Shown: positions 1 through 9,208, numbered from the stretch's first letter. The stretch: DNA of 64,000 nt from Hymenobacter sp. DG25B (GCF_000801315.1 NZ_CP010054.1:2542001-2606000); one strand, 5' to 3'. Program-made: numbers and translations. The notes: generated by a model from the sequence alone, not told the origin.

Positions 1-1
1 C

Positions 2-595
2 GTGCCCAAGAACATCTTCTTCCTCACCGCCGATGCCTTTGGCGTACTGCCTCCCATCAGCAAGCTGGACAAGAGCCATGCTATGTACCACTTCATGTCG
101 GGCTACACGGCTAAGGTGGCGGGCACAGAAGTAGGCATTACGGAGCCCCAGACCACCTTCTCGGCCTGCTTTGGCCAGGTATTCCTGCCCCTGCACCCCA
201 CTAAGTACGCGGAGATGCTGGGCAAGAAGATGGAGGAGCACGATGTAAACGTGTGGCTGATTAACACCGGCTGGACGGGCGGTAGCTACGGCACCGGCTC
301 CCGCATGAAACTTCCCTACACCCGCGCCATGATTACGGCCGCCCTAAACGGTAAGCTGGATGATGTGGAGTTTGTGAAGCACCCGGTATTCGGCGTAGAA
401 ATGCCCGTTTCGCTGGCTGGCGTTCCTGCCGAAATACTGGACCCGCGCAACACGTGGTCGGATAAAGAAGCTTATGATAAAACGGCTGCTTCGCTGGCGG
501 AGAAATTCGTGCACAACTTCCAGAAGTATGCCGATTTCGCCAACGAAGAAATTCTGGCCGGCGCCCCAAAGGTGGCCGCTGAAGCTGGCGTATAA
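2..595 (+). CDS. pckA: Phosphoenolpyruvate carboxykinase (ATP), C-terminal part
   Basis: This is the C-terminal part (about 197 residues) of ATP-dependent PEP carboxykinase, which converts oxaloacetate and ATP to phosphoenolpyruvate, CO2 and ADP in gluconeogenesis. The frame is open at the left edge, so the gene begins upstream of the window. The ATP-PEPCK features visible are the stretch reading [15 protein letters not shown] near residue 29, the FSACFG segment with its downstream [11 protein letters not shown], and [15 protein letters not shown], all of which are usual in the C-terminal nucleotide-binding half. It stops at 593-595 and is followed at once by a strong hairpin terminator, so it is the last gene of its transcript. 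Confidence 0.96.
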   Translation: MPKNIFFLTADAFGVLPPISKLDKSHAMYHFMSGYTAKVAGTEVGITEPQTTFSACFGQVFLPLHPTKYAEMLGKKMEEHDVNVWLINTGWTGGSYGTGSRMKLPYTRAMITAALNGKLDDVEFVKHPVFGVEMPVSLAGVPAEILDPRNTWSDKEAYDKTAASLAEKFVHNFQKYADFANEEILAGAPKVAAEAGV

Positions 596-612
596 GGCTT
601 ACTGCTTTCAAC

Positions 613-649
613 AAAAAATCCCCATCGGCAGCTGCCGGTGGGGATTTTT
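613..649. terminator. Bidirectional intrinsic terminator after pckA
   Basis: A near-perfect inverted repeat (stem AAAATCCCCA / TGGGGATTTT with a further GC-rich palindrome at its tip) is flanked by A and T runs. It sits between the convergent pckA and dehydrogenase genes and can serve both. Confidence 0.85.
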
Positions 650-671
650 GTTGACGGTTGGAGTGGCGGGG

Positions 672-1787
672 TTAATGAACGCTCGGGTTTGGATCTGTTA
701 TCGGGTACTTAAACTGAGTGTCCAGGTCAACAGCATCCCGGTGGCTACTGTTCTCGTGCTCATTGGTATGGCCGTTGCCTTTTTTGCTGCGGCCCAGCAG
801 CGACACCAGCGCCAAACCCGCTCCTACAGCCAGGGCCGTGCGCAGAATAGGTTTGCTGGTGCTGGCCTCGGTATAATAGCTGGTTTCGCGGGTGTGGCCG
901 GGGTAGTTGCCCCGCTCCTGTAGGGAGCCGGAGGGCTGGTCCAGGCCATTCTGGGCCAGCGGACGTGGGGCGTAATCGGCTTTTTCCTGCTTTACAAACA
1001 CGTTTTCCTGGAAGGTATCGTGCAGAGCAGGGGTCCAGTGGGCCATGCCGGTTATCATTTTGCCGCCCCCACCCACGGTTATTTCGCGCTCCGGCGATTC
1101 GCAGCAGTGCAGGATGGCCTGCGCTACGGTTTCGGGGGCATAGGCGGGCGGCGCGTGCTGGGCTTCGCGCTCCATGTAATTTTTGGCGTGCAGCGTGTAC
1201 GGCGTGTCAATGGCGGCGGGTTTGATGAGCGTAACGACAATGGGAAGCTCATCCAGGGAAAGCTCCATGCGCAGGCCATCGGTAAAGCCTTTTACGGCGT
1301 GTTTGCTGGCGCTGTAGATGCCCTGCAGAATAGCGGTGCTCTCGGAGAGAACACTACCTACATTGATAATAGCCCCACCCTGCTTCCGCAGGTGCTTCAC
1401 GGCCTCCAGGGAGCCATAAATCAAGCCCCACACGTTGGTTTCAAAAAGCTTGCGCATATCCGCAATGGGAATATCCGTGAGCTTACCATAGATGGATACT
1501 CCGGCGTCGTTTATCCAGGTATCGAAGCCTCCGAACCGCTCCAGCGCTTTGCGGGCAATGTTATGGACGTCTTCCTGCCGGCTTACATCGGCCACCACGT
1601 ACGTAGCTTGGCCGCCTTTCCGCTCTATTTCATGGGTAAGCTCCCGCAGGGCATCTTCGCTGCGGGCGGCCAGCACCAGGCGGGCTCCCTTTTCGGCGGC
1701 CATGCGGGCCGTAACCAGCCCTATGCCGGAAGAGGCCCCGGTAATTACAATAACCTGGTCTTTTAGTTTTTTCAATTTTGGTGTCAT
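672..1787 (-). CDS. SDR-family oxidoreductase with C-terminal hydrophobic tail
   Basis: This is a classical short-chain dehydrogenase/reductase of 371 residues. The Rossmann nucleotide-binding motif TGASSGIG is at residues 16-23, NDAG at 93-96 replaces the usual NNAG, Ser is near 145, and the catalytic YSASK is at 158-162. After the roughly 250-residue catalytic domain there is an extension of about 120 residues. It contains a hydrophobic stretch at about 314-332 and then a polar tail, which suggests a membrane-anchored enzyme. The start at 1787 (MTPKLKK) was chosen because the motif then lies at the normal distance from the N-terminus; upstream in-frame sequence is not SDR-like. The substrate cannot be told. 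Confidence 0.9.
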   Translation of the reverse strand: MTPKLKKLKDQVIVITGASSGIGLVTARMAAEKGARLVLAARSEDALRELTHEIERKGGQATYVVADVSRQEDVHNIARKALERFGGFDTWINDAGVSIYGKLTDIPIADMRKLFETNVWGLIYGSLEAVKHLRKQGGAIINVGSVLSESTAILQGIYSASKHAVKGFTDGLRMELSLDELPIVVTLIKPAAIDTPYTLHAKNYMEREAQHAPPAYAPETVAQAILHCCESPEREITVGGGGKMITGMAHWTPALHDTFQENVFVKQEKADYAPRPLAQNGLDQPSGSLQERGNYPGHTRETSYYTEASTSKPILRTALAVGAGLALVSLLGRSKKGNGHTNEHENSSHRDAVDLDTQFKYPITDPNPSVH

Positions 1788-1956
1788 CAGCAGGTTGGCT
1801 TTAGATGGATAGAATAGAATGTTGGTCTTGCATTTACGGAAATAACTGCACCCTGACAGTATAAAATATGGCTCCCTACAGGAGGAGCGCCTTCCGGTGC
1901 AGCCATCCGCCAAAAAGCGGGTAATTTGCGGCGTCGTTTACTTCTTCTCTATTTTC

Positions 1957-2742
1957 ATGTTGAAACGTTTCTTTTCGGCAGCCCTGCTGCTCCTTATTCC
2001 AGGGTTTGTTGGTGCCTGGGGAGTAGATGGCCATCGGGCCGTGGGTCGTATTGCCGAGCAGCATCTTTCCCGCAAAGCCAAGCGCGAAGTGCACCGCCTG
2101 CTGGGCACCGAAACCCTGACCATGGTGAGCACCTGGCCGGATGAAGTGCGCTACTACCCTGATTTTAAGCATACCGCCCCCTGGCACTATGTAAACACCG
2201 CTTCCGGCCTGAACCAGGAGCAATACCTGCAGGCCCTGAAAGGCCAGACCGAGCCCAACGCCTACAATATGCTGCAGGCCAAGCTGAAGGAGTTGAAAGA
2301 CCCTGGTAAGTCGCAGGCCGAGCGGGTGGCCGCCCTCAAGTTTGTGGTGCACCTGGTAGGCGACGCCCACCAGCCTCTGCACGCCGGCCACGCCGAGGAC
2401 AAAGGCGGCAACGATATCAAACTGAAATTCCGGGGCAAGGACACCAACCTGCACAGCCTCTGGGATAGTGGCTTGATTGATTACCAGGGCCTGACTTACA
2501 CCGAAATGGGCTGCCAGTACGACCATAAGCTGCCGCACCAACTGGTGCACCAGTGGCAGCACACGCCTATAGAGCAGTGGTTCTGGGAATCGTACCAGAG
2601 CAGCGAGAAGATCTACCAGGAGGCACCCAACGGCACCGATATCGACTATAACTACTACCCGGCCCATTCTGAGCTGATGAAGCAGCGGATTCAGCAGGCC
2701 GGGGTTCGTTTGGCGGAATTACTGAACGAAACATTCGGTTAG
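1957..2742 (+). CDS. S1/P1 family nuclease, secreted
   Basis: This is a zinc-dependent S1/P1 nuclease of 261 residues that should cleave single-stranded nucleic acid and 3'-nucleotides outside the cytoplasm. A signal peptide of about 20 residues ends just before Trp21, which would become the mature N-terminal Trp that ligates zinc in P1 nuclease. All nine ligands can be matched by spacing: W21, H26, D62, H77, H132, D136, H142, H166 and D170. The start at 1957 gives a clean signal peptide (MLKRFFSAALLLL); an in-frame start 60 bases upstream would add a polar extension and is less likely. A GC-rich hairpin follows the stop. Confidence 0.93.
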   Translation: MLKRFFSAALLLLIPGFVGAWGVDGHRAVGRIAEQHLSRKAKREVHRLLGTETLTMVSTWPDEVRYYPDFKHTAPWHYVNTASGLNQEQYLQALKGQTEPNAYNMLQAKLKELKDPGKSQAERVAALKFVVHLVGDAHQPLHAGHAEDKGGNDIKLKFRGKDTNLHSLWDSGLIDYQGLTYTEMGCQYDHKLPHQLVHQWQHTPIEQWFWESYQSSEKIYQEAPNGTDIDYNYYPAHSELMKQRIQQAGVRLAELLNETFG

Positions 2743-2769
2743 CCACTTCCGCTTATAGAAGCATTCAGC

Positions 2770-2800
2770 AGCCCCGGCATGAGTTTCGTGCCGGGGTTTG
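2770..2800 (+). terminator. Intrinsic terminator after the S1/P1 nuclease
   Basis: The hairpin CCCCGGCA / TGCCGGGG with a nine-base loop, followed by TTTG, lies 28 bases after the nuclease stop. Confidence 0.6.
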
Positions 2801-2837
2801 TTATGCAGTAGCGCTGCTGCCTTGCCCTCGTTTCCCG

Positions 2838-2845
2838 TAGCTTTG
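2838..2845 (+). promoter_or_regulatory. -7 box TAGCTTTG directly before rsmE
   Basis: TAGCTTTG matches the Bacteroidota -7 consensus TAnnTTTG and ends exactly four bases before the rsmE ATG. Transcription would start at or next to the start codon, so the mRNA may be leaderless. No good -33 TTG is seen at the usual spacing. Confidence 0.6.
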
Positions 2846-2849
2846 TTTT

Positions 2850-3557
2850 ATGCCGCACACCTTCTTCGCCCCTGATCTTACCCTACCCGGCTATACCCTG
2901 CCCGAAGACGAAAGCAAGCACGCCGTGAGGGTGCTGCGCCTGAGCATCGGCGATGCTGTGGAGCTGGTAAACGGCCGGGGCAGTATTTTTCAGGCCGAAG
3001 TGGAAGTAGCTGATGCTAAGCGCTGCCGCCTGCGCATCCTGCACGAGCAGCAGATTCCGCGCCGCGCCTACCAGGTGCACCTGGCCGTGGCCCCCACCAA
3101 AAACCTCGACCGAATGGAATGGCTGGTGGAAAAAGCCACCGAAATGGGGGTGGATAAAATTACTTTCCTGCGGTGCTCCCGCTCCGAGCGGCGGGAACTG
3201 AAGCTGGAGCGCCTGCAGAAAATTGCGGTGAGTGCCCTAAAGCAATCCGGGCAGGCTTGGCTGCCGGACCTAACCGAGCTGACAGATTTTGCGCAGTTTC
3301 TGCCCACCGTAGCCCCCGAAACTACCTTTATTGCGCACCTGGCTGAAGGAGAGCGGACGCCCCTTTCCCACGTGGCCGCCAGCGGCCCGGAATGTTGCAT
3401 TCTCATTGGTCCGGAAGGCGACTTTACCCCGCAGGAAATTGAAGCTGCTTTTGCCCGGGGCATCCGGCCGGTTACCTTGGGTGCCTCCCGCCTCCGCACC
3501 GAAACGGCGGCTCTGGCGGCGGTACATACCGTGCACGTAGCCCACGAACTGCAATAG
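2850..3557 (+). CDS. rsmE: 16S rRNA (uracil1498-N3)-methyltransferase RsmE
   Basis: This is a SPOUT-class RNA methyltransferase of 235 residues that uses SAM to methylate N3 of U1498 in 16S rRNA. It has an N-terminal PUA-like domain (about 1-70) and the C-terminal knotted SPOUT domain. Family motifs visible are EKATEMGVDKI at 94-104, LIGPEGDFTPQE at 185-196, and LGASRLRTETA at 210-220, which form the SAM-binding knot. The length is normal for RsmE. A -7 promoter box stops four bases before the ATG, so the transcript probably has no leader. Confidence 0.96.
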   Translation: MPHTFFAPDLTLPGYTLPEDESKHAVRVLRLSIGDAVELVNGRGSIFQAEVEVADAKRCRLRILHEQQIPRRAYQVHLAVAPTKNLDRMEWLVEKATEMGVDKITFLRCSRSERRELKLERLQKIAVSALKQSGQAWLPDLTELTDFAQFLPTVAPETTFIAHLAEGERTPLSHVAASGPECCILIGPEGDFTPQEIEAAFARGIRPVTLGASRLRTETAALAAVHTVHVAHELQ

Positions 3558-3599
3558 CGCAAATTTTGTAGCCTAAGTATCTGACTTACTCCCTGAAGT

Positions 3600-4265
3600 A
3601 TGTTTAAAAGACTGCTGATTACCGTGCTACTTCTGCTGCCGCTGCTGGCAGCCGGCCCCGCAGCCCCCAGCTTCCGCATTGCCAAGCTGCACTACGGCGG
3701 GGGCGGCGACTGGTACGCCAACAAAACCTCCCTGCCGAACCTGATTCAGTTCTGCAACCGTACCCTGAACACCAATATTGATCCGGAGGAAGGAACCGTA
3801 GAGCTGGATTCGCCGGAGCTGCTTACGTACCCGTTTGTGCACATGACAGGCCACGGCAACGTCTCTTTTACGGAAGCCGAAGCTAAAAACCTTCGCCATT
3901 ACCTCACGGGCGGCGGTTTTCTGCATATTGATGACAACTACGGGCTGGACCGGTTTATCAGGCCCGAGATGAAGAAGGTGTTTCCGGAGCTGGAGTTTGT
4001 GGAGCTTCCCTTTACGCATCCCATCTACCACCAAAAATATCAATTTCCGCGGGGCTTGCCTAAAGTACACGAGCACGACGGCAAGCGCCCCCAGGGATTT
4101 GGCCTGCTGTATAAAGGCCGCCTGGTGTGCTTCTACACCTATGAGTGCGACCTGGGCAATGGCTGGGAAGATGTAGGCACCTACCCCGGAGACACGCCCG
4201 CTATTCATGATGCGGCGCTACGTATGGGTGCCAACCTGGTGGCTTATGCCCTCACGCAGGACTAA
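3600..4265 (+). CDS. DUF4159 domain protein, exported
   Basis: This 221-residue protein has an N-terminal signal peptide (about 1-20, Leu-rich, ending near AAGPAAP) and matches the DUF4159 family, common in Bacteroidota and thought to have a class I glutamine-amidotransferase-like fold. Characteristic stretches are the MTGHGNVSFTEAEAKNLRHYL region (about 81-101), the GGGFLHIDDNYG segment (about 103-114), and a conserved ELPFTHPIYH. The biochemical role is unknown. It follows rsmE by 42 bases on the same strand and may be cotranscribed. Confidence 0.85.
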   Translation: MFKRLLITVLLLLPLLAAGPAAPSFRIAKLHYGGGGDWYANKTSLPNLIQFCNRTLNTNIDPEEGTVELDSPELLTYPFVHMTGHGNVSFTEAEAKNLRHYLTGGGFLHIDDNYGLDRFIRPEMKKVFPELEFVELPFTHPIYHQKYQFPRGLPKVHEHDGKRPQGFGLLYKGRLVCFYTYECDLGNGWEDVGTYPGDTPAIHDAALRMGANLVAYALTQD

Positions 4266-4301
4266 TACTCAGCTTAGCTTTTTCCAGAAGTGTTGGCTGC
4301 G

Positions 4302-4853
4302 CTAAAAACGGCGCTGCAGCACTTCCGCCAGCACAAAAGCTGTCCTAACATCGGTGGGGTTGCGCAGGTGGGCTGCCACGTCGGCGGCGGTGTGGGGGCG
4401 GTTGGCAGCGGCGCTTTGGCGGCTCCAATAGTCCTCCTGCCCATGCGCTACGGCCGCCCGCGGTAATACTGCCGCCCGGCGGGTGGGCCCGGCTTCCACT
4501 TCCTGGCTCCGGGCCTGGCGCTGCATGGCGGGTACTTCCAGACTGCGGGCAGTGGAATCAGTTACTTCCAGCGAACGGGCCGGCCGGGCGGACTCCTGCG
4601 GAATAGCCCGGCCAGCGGGAGTTACCTCCGGTTGTGGTTTACGCGGCTGGTTTTGCTCCATCATCTGCTGCAGGAGCTCTTCAAAATTGACTGCAGGCTT
4701 TTGCGCAGGCCTTTGTGCTGGGGCTACCGGCTTGGGTAGAGGGCGCTCCTGCGCTTCACGACGCATGGTTTCCTGCGCCTTGCGCCACATGCGCACTATA
4801 AAGATAAATAGCCCAATAGCAATGAACAGCAGGGTCTGGAGTTTTTCGGGCAT
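4302..4853 (-). CDS. Hypothetical membrane-anchored protein
   Basis: The function of this 183-residue protein is not recognised. It opens with one hydrophobic segment (about residues 7-21, LLFIAIGLFIFIV) followed at once by positive charge, so it is probably a single-pass protein with the rest in the cytoplasm. The middle is rich in Pro, Gln, Arg and Ala and looks disordered. It contains two tandem phrases around RSLEV (about 92-110). The last 40 residues (HTAADVAAHLRNPTDVRTAFVLAEVLQRRF) look like a short folded helical end. It converges on the DUF4159 gene with only about 36 bases between the stops. Confidence 0.75.
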   Translation of the reverse strand: MPEKLQTLLFIAIGLFIFIVRMWRKAQETMRREAQERPLPKPVAPAQRPAQKPAVNFEELLQQMMEQNQPRKPQPEVTPAGRAIPQESARPARSLEVTDSTARSLEVPAMQRQARSQEVEAGPTRRAAVLPRAAVAHGQEDYWSRQSAAANRPHTAADVAAHLRNPTDVRTAFVLAEVLQRRF

Positions 4854-4894
4854 ACGGCAGGTGGCGTGCTACTACAGGCTACGCGCCAGGCAAT

Positions 4895-5761
4895 CTACAC
4901 AAGTTGCGCGGCATGTAGTTCAGCCTGGGCCATTTCCCAGCCAATCAGGGCTTTTTTGGTGGTAGAGCCCCAGCGGTATTCGCCCAATATGCCTTCCTTC
5001 CGGATAACCCGGTGACAGGGAATCAGCAGGGCCACCGGGTTAGCGCCTACGGCCGAGCCAACAGCCTGCAGGGCCCGTGGCTGCCCAATGGCCTGCGCCA
5101 CGTGCTGGTAGCTCACTACCTGGCCCACCGGCACCCGCAAGAGCGCCTCCCACACTTTCACTTGGAAATTAGTGCCGCGCACCAGCAGATGCAGGGGCTG
5201 GCCCGCTACCGGCGCAAATGCCCGGGCCAGCAGGGGCGCCGTGCGGGCGGCATTGGGCTGAAGCTTGGCCTGGGGCCAGGCTTTCCGCAGCGCCGCCAGG
5301 GCAGCGTCGAGGTCGGGCTGCTCCGGCTGCAGTAGGTGCAGCCCACAGATGCCGCGCTCCGTAGCGGCCAGCAAGGCCGGGCCAAAAGGAGTGTCGTGCA
5401 AGCCGTAGCTGATTTGCACGCCGGCACCGCCCGTCCGGTACTCCAGGGGTGTTACAGCCTCCAGGGTCACAAATAAATCGTGCAGGCGCGAGGGGGCCGA
5501 CAGGCCGGCTTCCTCGGCGGCCTCCGCAAGCGGGGCGGCTTCGGCCAGCCGCGCCTTCAGAAAATCAGCCGTGAGGTATTGCACAAAGCGCTTGGGACTG
5601 ATGCCGGCCCACTCGCTGAACAGCCGCTGGAAATGAAACGGACTCAGGTGCACGGCCGCGGCTACTTCCTCCAGGCTGGGTTGCCGCCGGAAATTGGCTT
5701 CCAGAAATTGAATGGCCTGCGCAATACGTTGATAATCGAGGGTGGCTGGGGTAGTGACCAT
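4895..5761 (-). CDS. AraC-type regulator fused to methylated-DNA-protein-cysteine methyltransferase (Ada-like)
   Basis: This 288-residue fusion joins an N-terminal AraC-type helix-turn-helix domain (about 10-110) to a C-terminal O6-alkylguanine-DNA alkyltransferase domain (about 195-275). The active-site PCHRV is at 248-252 with the alkyl acceptor Cys249, and GSAVGANPVALLIPCHR is the canonical context. The N-terminal zinc/phosphotriester domain of E. coli Ada is absent, so the enzyme should repair O6-methylguanine and perhaps regulate genes, but lacks the Cys38-type switch. The start at 5761 puts the HTH near the N-terminus; an in-frame ATG at 5815 would add 18 residues. Confidence 0.93.
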   Translation of the reverse strand: MVTTPATLDYQRIAQAIQFLEANFRRQPSLEEVAAAVHLSPFHFQRLFSEWAGISPKRFVQYLTADFLKARLAEAAPLAEAAEEAGLSAPSRLHDLFVTLEAVTPLEYRTGGAGVQISYGLHDTPFGPALLAATERGICGLHLLQPEQPDLDAALAALRKAWPQAKLQPNAARTAPLLARAFAPVAGQPLHLLVRGTNFQVKVWEALLRVPVGQVVSYQHVAQAIGQPRALQAVGSAVGANPVALLIPCHRVIRKEGILGEYRWGSTTKKALIGWEMAQAELHAAQLV

Positions 5762-5836
5762 ACGCTGAAATGCTACGTGATAATCAAAGCTACGCTGCCT
5801 GCCGCCCGACATCAACCCGATTCTTGCGGAGTTGCG

Positions 5837-6412
5837 CTAGCGTACGCCCTGCTCCGGGAACCGGCCGGTTTTGGTGCGGTAGAAAGCCTGAATTTGCTCC
5901 AGATCCGCCTCATAGTTGCCGGTTGGGTACACAGCGGGACCTACGCCGGCTTCTTTGTTTTTATAATCCAGGAAGCCCAGCAGAATGGGCACATGCGCGC
6001 CCTGCGCCACAAAATAGAAGCCTTTGCGCCACTTGGGCTGGTAGCTGCGCGTGCCCTCCGGCGTAATCATGATAACGAGTTCTTCCCGCTCGTTAAATAG
6101 CTGAATCATACCGTCTACCAGGCTGTTGTTGCGGCGGCGGTCTACGGCCAGGGCGCCCAGGGACTTCATCAGCCCGCCTACTATCGGGTTATCTACCCAC
6201 TCCTTTTTTACAGTGAAGCGGACCGGCACTCCCATCAGGAAAAAAGCCGCGCGGGCATACAGCAGGTCCCAGTTGCTGGTATGCGGGGCGGCTATCATAA
6301 TAGCTTTCCGGATATCCGGTGGAACTACGGAGGCTAGCTTCCAGCCCGTAAGCCAGAACCAGAATTTAGAAAACAGATACCAAAAAGTGGGCGTGTTGGC
6401 AGGTTTGGGCAT
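5837..6412 (-). CDS. 1-acyl-sn-glycerol-3-phosphate acyltransferase-like protein
   Basis: This is a PlsC-family acyltransferase of 191 residues. The HX4D motif is at 44-49 (HTSNWD) and PEGTR, the acyl-acceptor binding block, is at 118-122. A hydrophobic N-terminus (about 9-30) suggests membrane association. The protein is shorter than standard PlsC and belongs to the compact subgroup common in Bacteroidota, whose acceptor lipid is uncertain. It is separated from the Ada-like gene by 75 bases on the same strand. Confidence 0.88.
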   Translation of the reverse strand: MPKPANTPTFWYLFSKFWFWLTGWKLASVVPPDIRKAIMIAAPHTSNWDLLYARAAFFLMGVPVRFTVKKEWVDNPIVGGLMKSLGALAVDRRRNNSLVDGMIQLFNEREELVIMITPEGTRSYQPKWRKGFYFVAQGAHVPILLGFLDYKNKEAGVGPAVYPTGNYEADLEQIQAFYRTKTGRFPEQGVR

Positions 6413-6498
6413 GGAGGTGGAAAGACACTGAGGGAGAGTTAGGGGTAAAAATAGAGGATTTTTATGGGCTGCCTATTCCTCTCTGCTCCATCTGCAGC

Positions 6499-7269
6499 TT
6501 ATTCCTCCAGCAAAGCCCGCAGCTCCTTTTCCAGCTGCAGCGTGTATTGGTACCCGATAGAAAATAACTCGGGCGCCAGGCGGTAGCTGAGCGGCCGGTA
6601 CTGATGCAGCTCCGGGGGCTCAATCAGCAACTGGCAGAGTTGCTGCCGGGCGGCCGTGTTGGCATTGATAGCCAGATGCAGCGTACGCTCTACCAGGCGG
6701 CGGAATGTGGTAATGCGGGCCGTGTGATTTACGGGGTTGCAATGCACGCCCACCACCGGCACGCCATGCCCCAGCAAGGGCTCCACCGGCAGGTTGTTCA
6801 ACAGCCCCCCATCCACCAGCTGACGACCTTCAAACTCGACCGGCCGATACACAATGGGCACCGCCGAGGAAGCCAGCAACGGCGGAATTAAGAGCCCCTG
6901 ATCATAAAACACGGAGATGCCTTCGCGTAAATCAGTAGCTACCAGGGTAAGCGGGCAATGGAGGGCGGCGAAGGTGCAGCCCGGGCCTAAATAGCGCACA
7001 AACAGCTGCTCCACGGCATCCATGTGCAGTAAGCCAAAACTGCTGAACGCCGGGCGCATCAGGCGGGCCACGTTAGTGCTGGTGAGCATGCGCAGAATAT
7101 CTGCGGGCGGATAACCTGCGGCGTAAAAGGCGGCCGCAATGGCCCCGGAGCTGACGCCCGCCAGCCTTCCTACGGGAATTTGCAGCTCATCCAGCGCGGC
7201 CAGCACTCCTAAGTGCGCAATACCGCGCGCGCCGCCCCCTGACAATGCTATGGCTAAGTGCTGCGGCAT
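6499..7269 (-). CDS. Patatin-like phospholipase (RssA family)
   Basis: This is a patatin-family serine hydrolase of 256 residues. It has the oxyanion glycine loop GGGARG at 11-16, the nucleophile elbow GVSSG at 38-42 (Ser40), and the catalytic Asp in DGG at 153-155. Together these form the Ser-Asp dyad of patatin lipases. There is no signal peptide or outer-membrane barrel, so it is a cytoplasmic RssA-type protein and not a secreted phospholipase. It lies 21 bases downstream of the metallo-hydrolase gene on the same strand, so the two are probably cotranscribed. Confidence 0.93.
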   Translation of the reverse strand: MPQHLAIALSGGGARGIAHLGVLAALDELQIPVGRLAGVSSGAIAAAFYAAGYPPADILRMLTSTNVARLMRPAFSSFGLLHMDAVEQLFVRYLGPGCTFAALHCPLTLVATDLREGISVFYDQGLLIPPLLASSAVPIVYRPVEFEGRQLVDGGLLNNLPVEPLLGHGVPVVGVHCNPVNHTARITTFRRLVERTLHLAINANTAARQQLCQLLIEPPELHQYRPLSYRLAPELFSIGYQYTLQLEKELRALLEE

Positions 7270-7290
7270 TTCCAGGTTAACAGTGAGGGT

Positions 7291-8139
7291 TTATAAATCA
7301 GCGAAGCGGAAGGTTTCCGCCAGGCGTATGCCCTTATCGGTGTGCTGTACGGTGCAGCATTCCACCGTAGCGTCATGCTCCAGCACCAGTACCCAGTTTT
7401 CATCGGCCGCGCGGCGGAGCACCCGCTCCTTTTCATCCAGCGTTAGCAGAGGCCGCACATCGTAGGCCATAACATACGGCAGGGGAATATGCCCCGTGCT
7501 GGGCAGCAAATCGGCCATAAACGCCACGGTGCGGCCTTTGTACTTCAACAGGGGCACCATCATTTTTTCCGTGTGGCCATCGGCAAAAATGATTTCCCGG
7601 AACACAGATAGCGGCTCCGGCACCCCGGCTCGGGGCTGGATAAACTTCAGCTGCCCACTTTCCTGAATGGGTAAAATGTTTTCCGTCAGGAAACTGGCTT
7701 TCTCGCGGGCGTTGGGGTGTACGGCCCACTCCCAATGCGCCTCATTTGACCAATACGTAGCGTTGCGAAAGGCTACTTCCAGCTTATTCTCGGCTGTTCG
7801 AATGACGGAACCGCCACAATGGTCGAAATGCAGGTGCGTCAGAAACACATCCGTAATATCAGAGGAGGTATAGCCCAGCTGGCGGAGTGATTTTTCCAGG
7901 GAGCCTTCGCCATGCAGGTAAAAATGCCCACGAAACTTCTCGTCCTGCTTGTCGCCAATGCCATTATCCACCAGTACCAGTCGGTTGCCATCCTCCACCA
8001 GCAGGCAGCGCATGGCCCAGGTGCACATGTTGTTGGCATCGGGCGGGTTGAGCTTCTGCCACATGGATTTGGGCACCACGCCGAACATGGCGCCGCCATC
8101 CAACTTAAACAGACCGGTATCGAGCGGATGAATCGTCAT
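7291..8139 (-). CDS. Metallo-beta-lactamase-fold hydrolase
   Basis: This 282-residue protein has the metallo-beta-lactamase fold signature HLHFDHCGG, giving HxHxDH at 102-107, which binds the two metal ions. A further DGHTE and ALLP-type context lies downstream. The closest well-known relatives are quorum-quenching lactonase-like (AiiA) and related MBL hydrolases, but the substrate cannot be decided from sequence. There is no signal peptide. It is followed by the patatin gene after 21 bases and preceded by accA on the same strand. Confidence 0.9.
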   Translation of the reverse strand: MTIHPLDTGLFKLDGGAMFGVVPKSMWQKLNPPDANNMCTWAMRCLLVEDGNRLVLVDNGIGDKQDEKFRGHFYLHGEGSLEKSLRQLGYTSSDITDVFLTHLHFDHCGGSVIRTAENKLEVAFRNATYWSNEAHWEWAVHPNAREKASFLTENILPIQESGQLKFIQPRAGVPEPLSVFREIIFADGHTEKMMVPLLKYKGRTVAFMADLLPSTGHIPLPYVMAYDVRPLLTLDEKERVLRRAADENWVLVLEHDATVECCTVQHTDKGIRLAETFRFADL

Positions 8140-8201
8140 GGTACAGGTAAAAATGAAGGGAGACGCCGCGTTGCCGCCGTGCGTCTCCCCTCCAATGCAA
8201 C

Positions 8202-9149
8202 TTATTCTACTACTACGCCCATGGCGGCAAACTTGTCTATGCGCTGACTGATGCGTTCATCGTAGGGCAGCGCGTCCAGCTCTTCCAGGGTTTTGAGGAG
8301 GGTCTTTTTCAACGTATCCACCATCCTTTTAGCGTCCGTGTGGGCACCACCAAGTGGTTCTTTCACGATGCCGTCTACCAGCCTGGCCTGCAGCATATCG
8401 GTAGCGGTCAGCTTCAGGGCTTCCGCGGCCTGCTCTTTGTAGTTCCAGGAGCGCCACAAAATGCTGGAGCAGGACTCCGGCGAAATAACCGAATACCAGG
8501 TATTTTCCAGCATCAGTACCCGGTCGCCAATGGCAATGCCCAACGCACCACCCGAAGCGCCTTCGCCAATGATGATGCAGATAACGGGCACTTTCAGCAG
8601 GAACATTTCCTTCAGATTGCGCGCAATGGCCTCGCCCTGCCCCCTCTCCTCGGCTTCCAGGCCGGGGAATGCGCCGGGCGTATCAATAAGGGTGATGATG
8701 GGCTTGTTAAATTTTTCAGCCAGCTTCATCAGGCGCAGGGCTTTGCGGTAGCCCTCGGGGTTGGGCATGCCAAAGTTGCGGAACTGGCGCTGCTTGGTGT
8801 TACGGCCTTTCTGCTGCCCAATCACCATGACGGTGCGGCCACCCAGCTCAGCAAAGCCGCCTACCATGGCTTTGTCGTCGCCCACGGTCCGGTCGCCGTG
8901 CAGCTCTACAAAGTTGGAGGTCATTCCATCAATGTAATCGAGCGTGTAGGGACGGTCGGGGTGGCGGGAGAGTTGCACGCGCTGCCAGCGGGTGAGGTTG
9001 GCATAGGTTTCCTTTTTGAGGGCTTTTATTTTGGCTTCGAGAGCGGCTACCGCTTCAGATACATCTACCTGGCTATCGTGCGCCAGTTGTTGCATTTCGC
9101 GGAGCTTGCCTTCGAGGGCGGCGATGGGTTGTTCGAAATCGAGGAGCAT
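8202..9149 (-). CDS. accA: Acetyl-CoA carboxylase carboxyltransferase subunit alpha
   Basis: This 315-residue protein is the alpha subunit of the acetyl-CoA carboxylase carboxyltransferase, which with AccD transfers carboxyl from biotin to acetyl-CoA to make malonyl-CoA, the first step of fatty acid synthesis. Family features are the N-terminal coiled helix (about 10-45), [11 protein letters not shown], the [14 protein letters not shown] block, DTPGAFPG, and [11 protein letters not shown] in the crotonase-type core. The start at 9149 (MLLDFEQPI) agrees with other AccA proteins; an upstream in-frame ATG at 9218 lies before the likely transcript start. Confidence 0.97.
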   Translation of the reverse strand: MLLDFEQPIAALEGKLREMQQLAHDSQVDVSEAVAALEAKIKALKKETYANLTRWQRVQLSRHPDRPYTLDYIDGMTSNFVELHGDRTVGDDKAMVGGFAELGGRTVMVIGQQKGRNTKQRQFRNFGMPNPEGYRKALRLMKLAEKFNKPIITLIDTPGAFPGLEAEERGQGEAIARNLKEMFLLKVPVICIIIGEGASGGALGIAIGDRVLMLENTWYSVISPESCSSILWRSWNYKEQAAEALKLTATDMLQARLVDGIVKEPLGGAHTDAKRMVDTLKKTLLKTLEELDALPYDERISQRIDKFAAMGVVVE

Positions 9150-9200
9150 TGGCCGAAGAAGGGGAACGTCTGGGTTGGGTAGTCTTTTTGAGAAGGGAAG

Positions 9201-9208
9201 CAAAGGTA
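9201..9208 (-). promoter_or_regulatory. -7 box TACCTTTG upstream of accA
   Basis: On the minus strand TACCTTTG matches TAnnTTTG about 50 bases before the accA ATG at 9149. This would give a short leader and rules against the longer in-frame start at 9218. Confidence 0.55.
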
